Assembly: GCF_003515775.1 (NCBI RefSeq)
Contig: NZ_QWEI01000010.1
Coordinates: 62,001 to 126,000 of the forward strand
DNA: 64,000 nt
Origin: Ureibacillus yapensis
Lineage (GTDB): Bacteria; Bacillota; Bacilli; Bacillales_A; Planococcaceae
Direction: 5' to 3'
Of the stretch, positions 17,773 through 26,957 are shown piece by piece. Position numbers and translations under genes: made by a program. Under the pieces are notes generated by a model that saw only the letters and a list, made by a program, of their open reading frames with translations, searched no databases and was not told the origin of the DNA. Each line of letters starts with the position of its first letter. Positions within the stretch are counted from its first letter, which is position 1.

Positions 17773-18729
17773 ATGTCAAATATTGTCTTGCAGCTTTCCA
17801 CTGAAATCCAAAATAAGGTGAAAGCTTATTACGCTTCATCTATTATAGAACGAAACGCACCTGGCGTTATTTTTGCAGCCAAGCTTCCCGATACAGCCAT
17901 TACCGTTTACAAATCCGGAAAAGTCATGTTCCAGGGCAGCGGGGCTTTCAGGGAAGCAAGCAGATGGGGCGAAGCAAAATCAAACCCTTCCCATTCGACT
18001 ACAGTAACAAATAGCAACCTTACCATTCAAACAAAAGGCGACAAACTCCCCGAAAAATTTGCCGAGGCTTCCGTTATTGGTTCGGATGAAACGGGAACCG
18101 GTGATTATTTTGGCCCGGTGACAGTGGCTGCCGTTTATGTACCAAAAGAAAAAATCGAGCTGATTCACGAGCTTGGCGTAAAAGATTCAAAAATGCTGAA
18201 TGACCAGATTATGCGAAAAATCGCACCGGATATTATGGCTGTCTGCCCTCACAGCATCCTAACGCTGCGCAATGAAAAATATAACACCTTCCAATCCAAA
18301 GGGTACTCCCAAGGGAAAATGAAAGCATTGCTCCATAATCAGGCGATCAAGCATGTATTAGCGAAAATTGAGCCGGAAAAACCGGAGTACATTTTAATCG
18401 ATCAGTTCGCGGAACGGGGAATTTATTATAATCATATAAAAAATGAAAAAGAAATTATACGTGAAAATGTCTTGTTCTCAACAAAAGCCGAACAGCTTCA
18501 TGTAGCGGTGGCCGCTGCTTCTATTCTTGCCCGCTATGCATTTTTGAAGGAAATGGATCGTTTATCAGAAATTGCAGGAGTCAATCTTCAAAAGGGGGCA
18601 AGCAGCAAGGTGGATGAAATGGCCGCGCGCATATGGCTGAAGCATGGCGAGGAAACTTTGAAATCCATATCAAAATGGCATTTTGCCAATACCGAAAAAG
18701 CGAGAAAGTTAGTGGCCAAAAAAAGATAG
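17773..18729 (+). CDS. rnhC: Ribonuclease HIII
   Basis: Removes RNA from RNA-DNA hybrids, acting on R-loops and Okazaki primers. It has 318 residues with an N-terminal TBP-like substrate-binding domain (about 1-85) and the catalytic domain starting VIGSDETGTGDYFGPV (Asp and Glu of the active site), then VKDSKMLND, LIDQF and VAVAAASILARYAF. The ATG has GAAAGGAAC upstream. It is the only plus-strand housekeeping gene in this stretch and is divergent from zapA. Confidence 0.96.
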   Translation: MSNIVLQLSTEIQNKVKAYYASSIIERNAPGVIFAAKLPDTAITVYKSGKVMFQGSGAFREASRWGEAKSNPSHSTTVTNSNLTIQTKGDKLPEKFAEASVIGSDETGTGDYFGPVTVAAVYVPKEKIELIHELGVKDSKMLNDQIMRKIAPDIMAVCPHSILTLRNEKYNTFQSKGYSQGKMKALLHNQAIKHVLAKIEPEKPEYILIDQFAERGIYYNHIKNEKEIIRENVLFSTKAEQLHVAVAAASILARYAFLKEMDRLSEIAGVNLQKGASSKVDEMAARIWLKHGEETLKSISKWHFANTEKARKLVAKKR

Positions 18730-18741
18730 GCTTCTTCATGA

Positions 18742-18783
18742 AAAAAGAGAAACGCTAATTCAACTAGCCGTTTCTCTCTTTTG
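18742..18783. terminator. Bidirectional terminator between rnhC and the isochorismatase-like gene
   Basis: AGAGAAACG...CTA pairs with TAG..CGTTTCTCT across a short loop. It is flanked by A-rich sequence on the left and T-rich sequence on the right, so it can serve both convergent genes. Confidence 0.75.
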
Positions 18784-18804
18784 TCATTAGAGGAACCTAT
18801 GAAC

Positions 18805-19344
18805 CTATTTCACTAATTTGCTTATTGCCTTAAAGTGGTCTCCTTTGGCAATCTGAAGCATTTCAAACAGCGCCATTTCAACAGTCGTGAGTTTTACCCC
18901 AAGCTGCATCATTTTTTGCAATCCAATGTCGTGGCTTTTTTGAGTGCGGGAGGAAGTACAATCCGCCAATACTTCCACTTCAAAGCCATTTTGAATCAAC
19001 TGTGCCGCTGTTTGGTAAACACAGATGTGTGTTTCAATTCCCGCAAGCAATACCTTTTTGCGCCCCGTAGCTTCCAGCTGTTCAACAAATTCAGGCGTAT
19101 CATAGGCGCTGAATGTAATTTTTTCAATTGGCTTTTGATTCGGCAAAACGTTCGCAATTTTTTCCACAGTTGGTCCGAGCCCTTTTGGATACTGTTCCAG
19201 CCATAACACAGGTAATCCAAGTATCTGTACCCCTTCCGCTACCTTCGCAATGTGATCAATCACGCTCTCGCTATCATGGACAATTTCCGCCAGTTTACCT
19301 TGAATATCAATAAGTACGAGCAAGGTTTCATCTTTTTGAAGCAT
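18805..19344 (-). CDS. Isochorismatase-family hydrolase (YcaC-like)
   Basis: A 179-residue cysteine hydrolase. The family triad is visible as Asp in LLVLIDIQGKL and Cys in LLAGIETHICVYQTA, with a Lys in between (KITFSAYDTPEF region). Its closest style is the YcaC group, whose physiological substrate is unknown; amides or small carbamoyl compounds are possible. The second ATG (19344) has AGGGGG six bases upstream. It is convergent with rnhC. Confidence 0.85.
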   Translation of the reverse strand: MLQKDETLLVLIDIQGKLAEIVHDSESVIDHIAKVAEGVQILGLPVLWLEQYPKGLGPTVEKIANVLPNQKPIEKITFSAYDTPEFVEQLEATGRKKVLLAGIETHICVYQTAAQLIQNGFEVEVLADCTSSRTQKSHDIGLQKMMQLGVKLTTVEMALFEMLQIAKGDHFKAISKLVK

Positions 19345-19481
19345 AAACATCCCCCTAAGTTTTAGAAATATTGGTCCTCTGGTAAATTATATTAAAAACC
19401 TTAATATATAGATAGTTTTTGCCATAGCTTGAATCGAAAATATGCGACCTGTATAGTATTTAACAGAAAGGATGATGCTTT

Positions 19482-20066
19482 TTGCTAAGATTAAGCTGGT
19501 TGATTAGTCTTGGAATTTCATTGCTCGGGTTTTTAATAATTGGCCAATTTTTCACCATTCAACCGGAAGATACTCTTGAAAATACCAATTTAGGATTCAT
19601 TGGAATTATTCTGGTTTGCCCATTTTTATTTCTGAGTTTGTTTACTACATTTCGTTTTTTCTTTATTTTAGCTGGAATGGCAAAGAATCGATTATTGAAA
19701 GTTTTATCTTTTGTTTTGGGTTTACTGTTGATCGGTGTACTATTTTATTTCATCATGGATTATAAAAATGGCATCATTCTAGATGGCCCAACCATGGAGT
19801 TAAATTCCACTTTTTATAACCTTCCAATGTTAAATGAGTTTACATATACAATTTTCTTTAATTTTTATACATTTGCGTTCATACATTCCATTAGCGGACT
19901 GATGGGCGGTATTTTTAGTGTTCTAAAGAATAAAAAAAGGAATCCCAGTGAATTTAAGTTATTTAAAATGGATGTTGGAACACTCGTTCCCAATCATTCT
20001 CCTCGGCCAAAAGGTAGGCATTTTCACTACGGAAAATACGCTTCTTCAAGAAAAAATGCTCATTAG
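19482..20066 (+). CDS. Hypothetical multi-pass membrane protein
   Basis: A 194-residue protein with about four hydrophobic segments (roughly residues 4-26, 38-68, 73-94 and 122-148) and a polar, histidine-rich tail. The only start that fits is a TTG after GAAAGG. I do not recognise a family. The last 30 residues (from about DVGTLVPN) look unlike a natural membrane-protein tail. They read into a region that appears coding in another frame, so the C terminus may be the product of a frameshift or a fusion to debris. Confidence 0.55.
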   Translation: MLRLSWLISLGISLLGFLIIGQFFTIQPEDTLENTNLGFIGIILVCPFLFLSLFTTFRFFFILAGMAKNRLLKVLSFVLGLLLIGVLFYFIMDYKNGIILDGPTMELNSTFYNLPMLNEFTYTIFFNFYTFAFIHSISGLMGGIFSVLKNKKRNPSEFKLFKMDVGTLVPNHSPRPKGRHFHYGKYASSRKNAH

Positions 20067-20270
20067 TGTGGTAAAACCAATCATGGTGAAAGAAATTTCC
20101 ACTATTCTTCCCATCGAAGAAGCTGCGGTTACTTTGTCAAAATTTACTTTATAATGGACTTATACTTCCGAAATGAGAAAACCTTTGGGAGTATCGGCAC
20201 ATCAATGTAATCCAGAAAGCCGCAACTTCATTCAACTATTAACCGAGTATGGAATGTCCCTTGAGGTTTA
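19948..20270 (+). pseudogene. Possible degraded coding remnant
   Basis: One reading frame gives protein-like sequence (GQKVGIFTTENTLLQEKM; EISTILPIEEAAVTLSKF). It reaches a TAA at 20152, then resumes in the same frame (EMRKPLGVSAHQCNPESRN; LLTEYGMSLEV) until TAG near 20270. It overlaps the end of the preceding membrane-protein gene in another frame. I cannot name the parent family. It may be the 3' end of a gene lost by deletion. Confidence 0.35.
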
Positions 20271-20326
20271 GGAAACTAGAGTTCTAAACCTAATACTACT
20301 AAAATAAACCTTTATTAAATAACATG

Positions 20327-20352
20327 AAAAACACCTCATTTGGAGGTGTTTT
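20327..20352. terminator. Bidirectional terminator after the M20 hydrolase gene
   Basis: AAAACACCTC (20327-20336) pairs with GAGGTGTTTT (20343-20352). The minus strand runs into TTTTTC. It ends the amidohydrolase-symporter-M20 operon and probably also any transcript from the left. Confidence 0.85.
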
Positions 20353-20392
20353 ATCTCTAGTATCATATTAAGTTAGCCCACGAAAAAATTTT

Positions 20393-21622
20393 TCAACTTA
20401 TTGCCACTTCTTTATTAGATAGAAGTAATACTGCATTTAATAGAACATCTGCACCTTTTGCACACTCTTCATAAGAAGTATATTCATCTTCCCGGTGACT
20501 ATAACCTTTTTTGCTTGGTACAAATATCATGGCAGAAGGTACTAGTGATGCAATAAATTGAGCATCATGTCCAGCCCCGCTATACATACGATGACCTTTA
20601 TAACCAAGATTCAGGCTTGCCTTCTCAACAGCTTCAACAACCTTATTATCAAATACAACAGTGTCGCGATCCCATAACCGACTAGTTGTAACAGTGCAAA
20701 GAGCCGTATTTTTTTGTAATTCCTCAATAATGTGTGTAACTTGATTAATTACATTTGCCTCCTGATGTCTCGCTTCCAGGGTGAATACAACATGTGAAGG
20801 TATTACAGTGTGAATATTTGGGTAAGCATTCATACGTCCTATTGTATACACAAGTGAATCATCTAATTGTTGCAATTGTTTTTGTATATCTACAATTAAA
20901 TTAGCGGCTGTAAACATTGGGTCTTTACGCATAGCAATCGGAGTAGTTCCGGCATGATTTGACTCACCATGAACTGTAATTTCGTAACAAACCATGCCAA
21001 GGACACCTTCAACAATACCGATATCTAAGCCATGATGTTCTAATACAGGCCCTTGTTCTATATGAAGTTCTATAAAAGCTTGTGCTTCTACTAATCGATT
21101 TTCCAATTCTCCTTTAAAACCGCTTTGTTCTAAAGCTTCAGCAAACGTAATACCATTCCGATCTTTAGATGCTAGCATTTTATCTTTATTAAATTTACCA
21201 GATAGTACCCCTGATGCCATTAGTGATGGTTCGAAACGAGCCCCTTCCTCATTCGTAAAATTCACTATTGTGATTGGATGGTCCAGTTCTATATTTTTTT
21301 CTTTTAATGAATAAACCACTTCAAGAGCAGTTAATACTCCTAATATTCCATCAAAGCGACCACCTTTCACAACCGAATCCATATGTGAACCCAGAACTAT
21401 TGGTGGCAAGTCTTTTTTACCAGGTAGTGTAGCATACATATTTGCCATATCATCGTACTTTACTGTCATAGATAAGTCTTCAAATATTGTTTGTAAAAGC
21501 TGACGAGCTTGTATATCTTCTCTAGATAATGCAAGGCGTGTGACACCGTTATTGTCAGTTTTTCCAAACTGACTAAAATGCTCAATTAACGATTGAAGTC
21601 GTTCCGAATTACAAGTTTGCAC
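20393..21622 (-). CDS. M20-family amidase/hydantoinase-carbamoylase type hydrolase
   Basis: A 409-residue di-metal hydrolase of the group that includes N-carbamoyl-L-amino-acid hydrolase, beta-ureidopropionase and allantoate amidohydrolase. Metal and substrate motifs: GSHMDSVVKGGRFDGILGV (His, Asp), NFTNEEGARF (Glu pair), HIEQGPVLE, GESNHAGTTP and GAGHDAQF (His). It starts at GTG after AAAGGAGG. It is last in an operon with a symporter and an amidohydrolase. Which carbamoyl or acyl amino acid it cleaves cannot be told from sequence; N-carbamoyl-beta-alanine would fit the neighbouring genes. Confidence 0.88.
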   Translation of the reverse strand: MQTCNSERLQSLIEHFSQFGKTDNNGVTRLALSREDIQARQLLQTIFEDLSMTVKYDDMANMYATLPGKKDLPPIVLGSHMDSVVKGGRFDGILGVLTALEVVYSLKEKNIELDHPITIVNFTNEEGARFEPSLMASGVLSGKFNKDKMLASKDRNGITFAEALEQSGFKGELENRLVEAQAFIELHIEQGPVLEHHGLDIGIVEGVLGMVCYEITVHGESNHAGTTPIAMRKDPMFTAANLIVDIQKQLQQLDDSLVYTIGRMNAYPNIHTVIPSHVVFTLEARHQEANVINQVTHIIEELQKNTALCTVTTSRLWDRDTVVFDNKVVEAVEKASLNLGYKGHRMYSGAGHDAQFIASLVPSAMIFVPSKKGYSHREDEYTSYEECAKGADVLLNAVLLLSNKEVAIS

Positions 21623-21637
21623 TAATGAATGCCTCCT

Positions 21638-23128
21638 TTAATTGGTTACTATCTCCTCTGTCATCTTAGCTTCTTTTTGCCTTTGGACTAACGAATTTGT
21701 TGCTAAACTTACGATTATACCGATGAAAATGTTAACAATAATCGCGACAAATCCAATATTAATATCATTAATAATACTTGGAATCTCAGGGAAAATTACT
21801 TTTAACTTAAATGCTGTTACTGCGTTAAACAACACGATCGATACCCCTGTAAGAATTCCAGCTATAGCGCCATATTTGTTCATTAATTTGGAATTAAAGA
21901 AGCTAAAAATTATTGCTGGTACTAGTTGCGTGATTAATCCATACGACATAATGTTCAAAATTGCCAAAGCATTACCGCCCTTAATTGTAAACAGATAAGC
22001 TACGATAATTATCAATACAACAAATACCTTGGAAATCGTTAGCTGTTGTCGATCTGTTGATTGAGGCCTGATTAATTTGTAGAAACCTGTCATTAATCCA
22101 ATAGCCCCAGACATAATCATAACAGAGACAGGTACGAGTGCCGTTAAAAGTCCTGCTCCTCCAACTATCCCCACAAACCATGGATCAAAGGTTTGCATGA
22201 CCAGGCGTAATAACGATAAATCGCCCTCCGCTCCTTGAAGGCCGGGTACTTGTACAATTGCAGCAAATCCAATAAAGAAGGCAAATAATATTAATAATGT
22301 ATATAACGGTAATGTTACAGCATTTTTCTTTAATGCACGCTGGCTTTTTGCTGATAAAATAACACTAAAAGATTGAGGTAATAAGTAAAAGCCAAACGCA
22401 TTTAATACAATCGTAGAAATAAACCAAGAAACGCTATACCCTTCCGGAGCTAATGATAGCGCTTCCGGTTTAACTGCTTGTACCGCTTCAAACATTGGTT
22501 GAATGCCACCAAAATAATGATAAGGTATATAAATACCAAGAAATACAATTACAAACAAAATCATGATATCTTTCAATACTGCAGTCCATGCAGATCCATG
22601 AATTCCGGAAATAACGACATATATCGTAACAATAACTGCGCCAATGGTCGATGCCATAACAGGTGTTATCGCACCATATGACGCTTCCGAAACAATAATG
22701 CCCAATCCTTTAAGTTGGATTACAATATAGGGAATTAAAGCGATTAAACCAATAAAGGCTACGACCATTCCAAGTCCTTTACTATTGTAAGCCTTCATAA
22801 AATATTGCGGTTGTGAAATAACATTGTTCTTTTTCGCAAACCGCCATATTTTCGGGATAATCCAATATGATAATACGTACGCCAAACAAATGTACGCTGG
22901 TACATAGTAAGCTGCTGAACCATTTGAGTATGCCCAGCCGCTTCCCCCCAAGAAGGTAAATGTAGTATAAACTTCCCCTGCAATTAGTAGAAATATAAAT
23001 AATGTGCCGAACCCTTTATTTCCAACTGCAAATTCATCAACATTCATTTCTTTCCCACGTGTGGCTCTTATGCCTAAATAAAGTGCGATTGCAGCAAACA
23101 AGAAAATAATGATTAACGCAGCATTCAT
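21638..23128 (-). CDS. Sodium:solute symporter (SSS family)
   Basis: A 496-residue permease with about 13 transmembrane helices. It begins with a short periplasmic N terminus and IRATRGKEMNVDEFAVGNKGFG, typical of SSS transporters partnered with DUF3311 proteins. It overlaps the stop of the DUF3311 gene by ATGA and lies 15 bases before the M20 hydrolase gene. Context suggests Na+-driven uptake of the compound hydrolysed by the operon enzymes. The substrate is unknown. Confidence 0.9.
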   Translation of the reverse strand: MNAALIIIFLFAAIALYLGIRATRGKEMNVDEFAVGNKGFGTLFIFLLIAGEVYTTFTFLGGSGWAYSNGSAAYYVPAYICLAYVLSYWIIPKIWRFAKKNNVISQPQYFMKAYNSKGLGMVVAFIGLIALIPYIVIQLKGLGIIVSEASYGAITPVMASTIGAVIVTIYVVISGIHGSAWTAVLKDIMILFVIVFLGIYIPYHYFGGIQPMFEAVQAVKPEALSLAPEGYSVSWFISTIVLNAFGFYLLPQSFSVILSAKSQRALKKNAVTLPLYTLLILFAFFIGFAAIVQVPGLQGAEGDLSLLRLVMQTFDPWFVGIVGGAGLLTALVPVSVMIMSGAIGLMTGFYKLIRPQSTDRQQLTISKVFVVLIIIVAYLFTIKGGNALAILNIMSYGLITQLVPAIIFSFFNSKLMNKYGAIAGILTGVSIVLFNAVTAFKLKVIFPEIPSIINDINIGFVAIIVNIFIGIIVSLATNSLVQRQKEAKMTEEIVTN

Positions 23129-23328
23129 TCGGTTTCACTTCCTTCATTTTCAGGATCTAGTTTATATACGATATATAAAATCAGTGAAGAAAGGAGCATC
23201 CATAAAGCAATCCAAAAGAGTAAAAACGGCAAGCCAAATACGAATACTTCTATGCGATTTGCCCATGGCAACAGTAAACACATCCCTATAAAGGGTATAA
23301 TCAGTAAAAACTGCGAATACTTTCTCAT
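23125..23328 (-). CDS. DUF3311 small membrane protein
   Basis: A 67-residue protein with two transmembrane helices (IIPFIGMCLLLPWANR and FGLPFLLFWIALWMLL) and an acidic tail. DUF3311 proteins are commonly encoded immediately before SSS permeases and are presumed accessory subunits. The ATG has GAGGTG upstream. Both ends overlap neighbours by ATGA (amidohydrolase stop/this start; this stop/symporter start), so the three genes are translationally coupled. Confidence 0.85.
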   Translation of the reverse strand: MRKYSQFLLIIPFIGMCLLLPWANRIEVFVFGLPFLLFWIALWMLLSSLILYIVYKLDPENEGSETE

Positions 23329-24944
23329 ATATTCACCTCGCAAGAATGTTTAGAATAAACAAATTCTCCATTAAGAACAGTCATCTCCACTTCAACATCC
23401 AGCAGTTCCTCAGTTGGACAGTTTAAGATTGATTTATTTAAAATCGCCAAATCTGCCAACTTTCCAACTTCGATACTTCCCTTTATTTTTTCATCTCGAC
23501 TTGCATAGGCTGCATTTATAGTGTACATACGAATAACATCCAGAAGTGTTACACGTTGTACCTGTCCGAATGGTGTTCCGCCTTTCGTAATTCGTTCAAC
23601 CGCCATAAACATACCGACAAATGGATTCGCAGTTGTAATAGGAGCGTCTGAACCTGCTGTTACAACTACCCCCAAATCAATCAATTGCTTTGCTGCATAC
23701 ATGTAGTCTGTACGTCCGCCGTAATTGCGAAGATAACTTTCACCAAATTCAAAAGGGAATGGTGGGTTAAGAACCGGAATTAATCCTAAATCACGTACTC
23801 GCTGTTGTAAGTCTGGTGGACAAACTCCCAAATGTTCTACACGATGACGGTGATCTTGACGTGGATGCAATTCCTGCAGTCGCTCTATGACATTTAAATA
23901 CTGCTCAATCGCTTTATCCCCCTGTGCATGGACTGTTAATTGGTAACCTTTTTTATGGGCCGGAGAGAAAATTTTGTACAATTCATCCTCGGAATATTGC
24001 AAATAACCGTAGTTTTCTGAATCACTCGTATATGGTTCACGTGTTGCGATGGTAGGTCCTGTACTACTTCCATCAGTAAACAATTTTGCAGGGCCAATCT
24101 TGAATGAATCATTTCCTGTATTAGTAACAATTCCTGAAGCAATCATATTCTTAGTAAATGTTTCACAATTATTTAATGAACCAATCATTGCATAAACGCG
24201 CAGCTTTAATTGGTCCGCCTGTGAAGCCTGTTGCATAACACGGAAACTATTCTCATCAAATCCTCCTGCATCATGGACACTTGTTATACCATAAGACAAT
24301 AATTGTTCCTGGGCTTTTTCCAATGCATTATATAATTCTTCTTCACTGTATGGTACATACTGGTTAAACTCTAAAAAAGCATTTTCAATCAATCGGCCTG
24401 TCAAACGTCCATAGCCATCTTTTTCAATTGTCCCTCCATGAGGATCAATTGTGTCATGGTTTATACCAGCCAGTTGTAAGGCTGCAGTATTAACGACCCC
24501 TATATGTCCACATGTTCGAGTAATAATTATTGTGTGCTCCGTTGTCAATTCGTCAAGTTCTTGTATCGTTGGGTATCTCTGTTCCTTTACCATTAGTTCA
24601 TTAAATCCAAATACACGAATAACTTCGCCTTTTGCTTTCTCTGAAACTACTTTTTTTATTTCCCCTAGTAACTCTTTTACAGATGTGATACCAGGATTTT
24701 TACAGTTCAAATTTAATAATGATATTCCATACAAATAAAGATGCATATGCGCATCTATTAATCCGGGTAAAACTGTCTTCCCTTTTAAGTCAATAATCTC
24801 TGTTTTAATGTTTAGCAGTTTTTTAATCTCTTCTGTCGTTCCAACTTTACTTATACGGTTACCTTCAACTAAACATGCCTCAAAAACATCACCTTGTGGA
24901 TTCACAGTAATTACTTCACCATTAATAAACGCTAACTTTCTTAT
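23325..24944 (-). CDS. YtcJ-like amidohydrolase (amidohydrolase 3 family)
   Basis: A metal-dependent hydrolase, about 539 residues. Motifs: LPGLIDAHMHLYLYG (HxH), GHIGVVNTAAL, HAQGDKAIEQYL, HRVEHLGVCPP and AGSDAPITTANPFVGMF, as in YtcJ-type enzymes. Many of these hydrolyse N-acyl or formamide-like amides; the true substrate is unknown. The N terminus that fits homologues (xKLAFINGEVITV) has no ATG, GTG or TTG. An ATA at 24942-24944 lies five bases after GGGAGGGG. An upstream in-frame ATG at 25037 would add an AT-rich, promoter-like stretch and is unlikely. It is first gene of its operon. Confidence 0.82.
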   Translation of the reverse strand: MRKLAFINGEVITVNPQGDVFEACLVEGNRISKVGTTEEIKKLLNIKTEIIDLKGKTVLPGLIDAHMHLYLYGISLLNLNCKNPGITSVKELLGEIKKVVSEKAKGEVIRVFGFNELMVKEQRYPTIQELDELTTEHTIIITRTCGHIGVVNTAALQLAGINHDTIDPHGGTIEKDGYGRLTGRLIENAFLEFNQYVPYSEEELYNALEKAQEQLLSYGITSVHDAGGFDENSFRVMQQASQADQLKLRVYAMIGSLNNCETFTKNMIASGIVTNTGNDSFKIGPAKLFTDGSSTGPTIATREPYTSDSENYGYLQYSEDELYKIFSPAHKKGYQLTVHAQGDKAIEQYLNVIERLQELHPRQDHRHRVEHLGVCPPDLQQRVRDLGLIPVLNPPFPFEFGESYLRNYGGRTDYMYAAKQLIDLGVVVTAGSDAPITTANPFVGMFMAVERITKGGTPFGQVQRVTLLDVIRMYTINAAYASRDEKIKGSIEVGKLADLAILNKSILNCPTEELLDVEVEMTVLNGEFVYSKHSCEVNI

Positions 24945-25020
24945 ATTAACCCCTCCCTTTTTACTTTTTTCTCTATAACTGAAAATATACCATAGCTGTT
25001 TTACATACTGATATTTACAA

Positions 25021-25053
25021 AAAGTAAAAAATCTCACTTTTCCATTTTACTTT
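25021..25053. repeat. Inverted repeat between the amidohydrolase operon and the PucR-type regulator
   Basis: AAAGTAAAA (25021-25029) and TTTTACTTT (25045-25053) form 9-base arms around a 15-base spacer in the divergent intergenic region. This is a candidate operator for the adjacent regulator. It does not match the classic PucR box. Confidence 0.4.
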
Positions 25054-25191
25054 ATGTTATATTTTTCTAAATAAGGAATTACTTTCTCTAAAAAAGTGTT
25101 ATTTCTTCTAAAACACTACTTCTAAATCTAAACAACCAGTCTAAACTTCGAGTATTAAATTGCTGTTACCTTATTCAAGGGAGGAATTTTA

Positions 25192-26771
25192 ATGTCTTAT
25201 TCATTAACTGTTAAGGAATTACTTAATCAAAGTCATTTTCCTAAAGCCAAAGTTATTGCTGGACACCAAGGACTCAAAAAAAATTTGAAATGGATTCACA
25301 TTTTAGAGACAACCAATTTTGGTGAACTCATTAAGGGAAACGAGCTCATTTTAACAACAGGCATTTATTTAAAAAATGAAAGTGATTTTCTGGAATTTGT
25401 GAAGCAGTTAATAAAAAAACAAGTCCCTGCCCTTTGTATAGAATGTTGTGAAAATATCCGTAAGGTTCCTGATTCTGTCGTAAAATTAGCTAATAAATAT
25501 CAATTCCCCATTCTTTTTTTGAAGAGATTATCCCTTTTATAGAAATTACACAAGACATCCACGCACTCATAATTAATGAACAATATAACCTAATGCGAAG
25601 ACTAGATGACTACGCCCAAGAAATTAATAAACTAACATTGAAAATTAATCATTATGAGCAAATTCTGATGAGACTATATAAATTTCTAGGTCTAAATGTT
25701 GTGTTTAATATTTTTGGACAGCAATCACAATTTATACCCAATATTGGACAGTCCGTCTATGAGAGATTGCGGAAAGAATTTAATGCAAATGAAACGTCAC
25801 CCTATTTTGCCAAGTGTGACGTAAATATATTGGAAGAGAGCTATGGAGAAGTATGTATTTTTAGTGAGGAACGTGAAATTACTGAATTTGACTCTCTTGT
25901 TTTGGATCGTACCGTTATAGCACTCTCCCAATTTCTATTGCGCAGTTTATACACTGAAGAAAAACAAAATTTGGAGTCACGCACATTCTTGCACTCATGG
26001 TTGGATGGCTCAGTTAACTTAATGGAGTTAAATTCTTTTTTAAATGAACAAAATAATTATAAATTACTTAATTGTAGATATTTTGTACTCATACAAAAAT
26101 TCCAAAGGTCTAAACAAAACTTCGATTTAACCTATTATAAACTTTATTCACGAAGCATTTTTGAAAAAAACGGCTTTGCTATATTCTTAGTCGAATTGCC
26201 TAATCAACTTATATATATAATTGCGGATCTAACCCAACAAGATCTAAAAAAACGTATAGTAGGTTGTATTGAAAAACTAAGAGTATTCAAACGCAATAAT
26301 TATTATACACAATTAAAAATGACTACTGCTGTTGGACAAATTGTCAACGATTATCAATTTGTTTCCAATAGTTTCGAAACGGCAAAAGATACACTTTTAA
26401 TCCGAATGAACTCCCAACATTTATCCTATTTTTATGAGGATCTGTTTATATACCAAATTGTTCTGCAAATTCAAAAAAATACTTCCATTTTAGAAATGGC
26501 CAGAGATTTTCTAAAGCCCCTTTATGATTACGATTTAAAGCACAAGAGCCAGCTCGTTGAAACGCTGCAAATTTATTTACAATGCAATTGCATGAAGCAA
26601 GAAACTGCGGAAAAGCTTTTCATTGTACGGCAAACTTTATATCATCGACTAGATAAAATTGAGTCGCTACTCGGTAGTGATTACCTCTTACCGCAAAAAC
26701 GCCTTGCTCTTGAAATAATGCTGCTAACTACACAATATAACTTCCAGGAAAATGAAATACGGGCCATTTAA
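25192..26771 (+). pseudogene. PucR/CdaR-type transcriptional regulator split by a frameshift
   Basis: Two consecutive frames make one regulator. The first (25192-25542, ATG after GGGAGG) is a complete PucR N-terminal domain (LLNQSHFPKAKVIAG; LILTTGIYLKNE). The rest is in another frame to 26771 and carries the central GGDEF-like region and the C-terminal PucR helix-turn-helix (LQIYLQCNCMKQETAEKLF, YHRLDKIE). The break is at a run of seven T at 25514-25520. Eight T would read straight through (PILFFEEIIPFIEITQ). It could be a recent loss, slippage-based switching or a base-calling error. Confidence 0.85.
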
Positions 26772-26957
26772 ATGATGATTTAAAAAGGTATGAACACTAT
26801 ACAAACCGTCACCTTCCACAGCTGAAAATTCAATTTAATATGCAATATGTGAAATCGGACTCCCAAGATTTTTTACGAAATGTAAGATGCTAGTTTCATA
26901 TCATCAAGGCACAATAGAATTAGAAAACAGCATTTCAACAAAGGGAGTGGTTGAACA

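Noticed and set aside
21642-21998. 118-residue plus-strand frame inside the symporter gene
   Set aside because: It mirrors hydrophobic codons of the symporter on the opposite strand and lacks a plausible start.
25037-25037. ATG as start of the amidohydrolase
   Set aside because: The extra 31 residues are AT-rich and unlike family N termini. No ribosome binding site precedes this ATG, whereas GGGAGGGG lies just before the conserved part.
26772-26957. Sigma-54 (-24/-12) promoter before the aminotransferase operon
   Set aside because: AAGGCAC near 26906 is not followed by a GC at the required distance, and the nearby regulator is of the PucR type, not an enhancer-binding protein.
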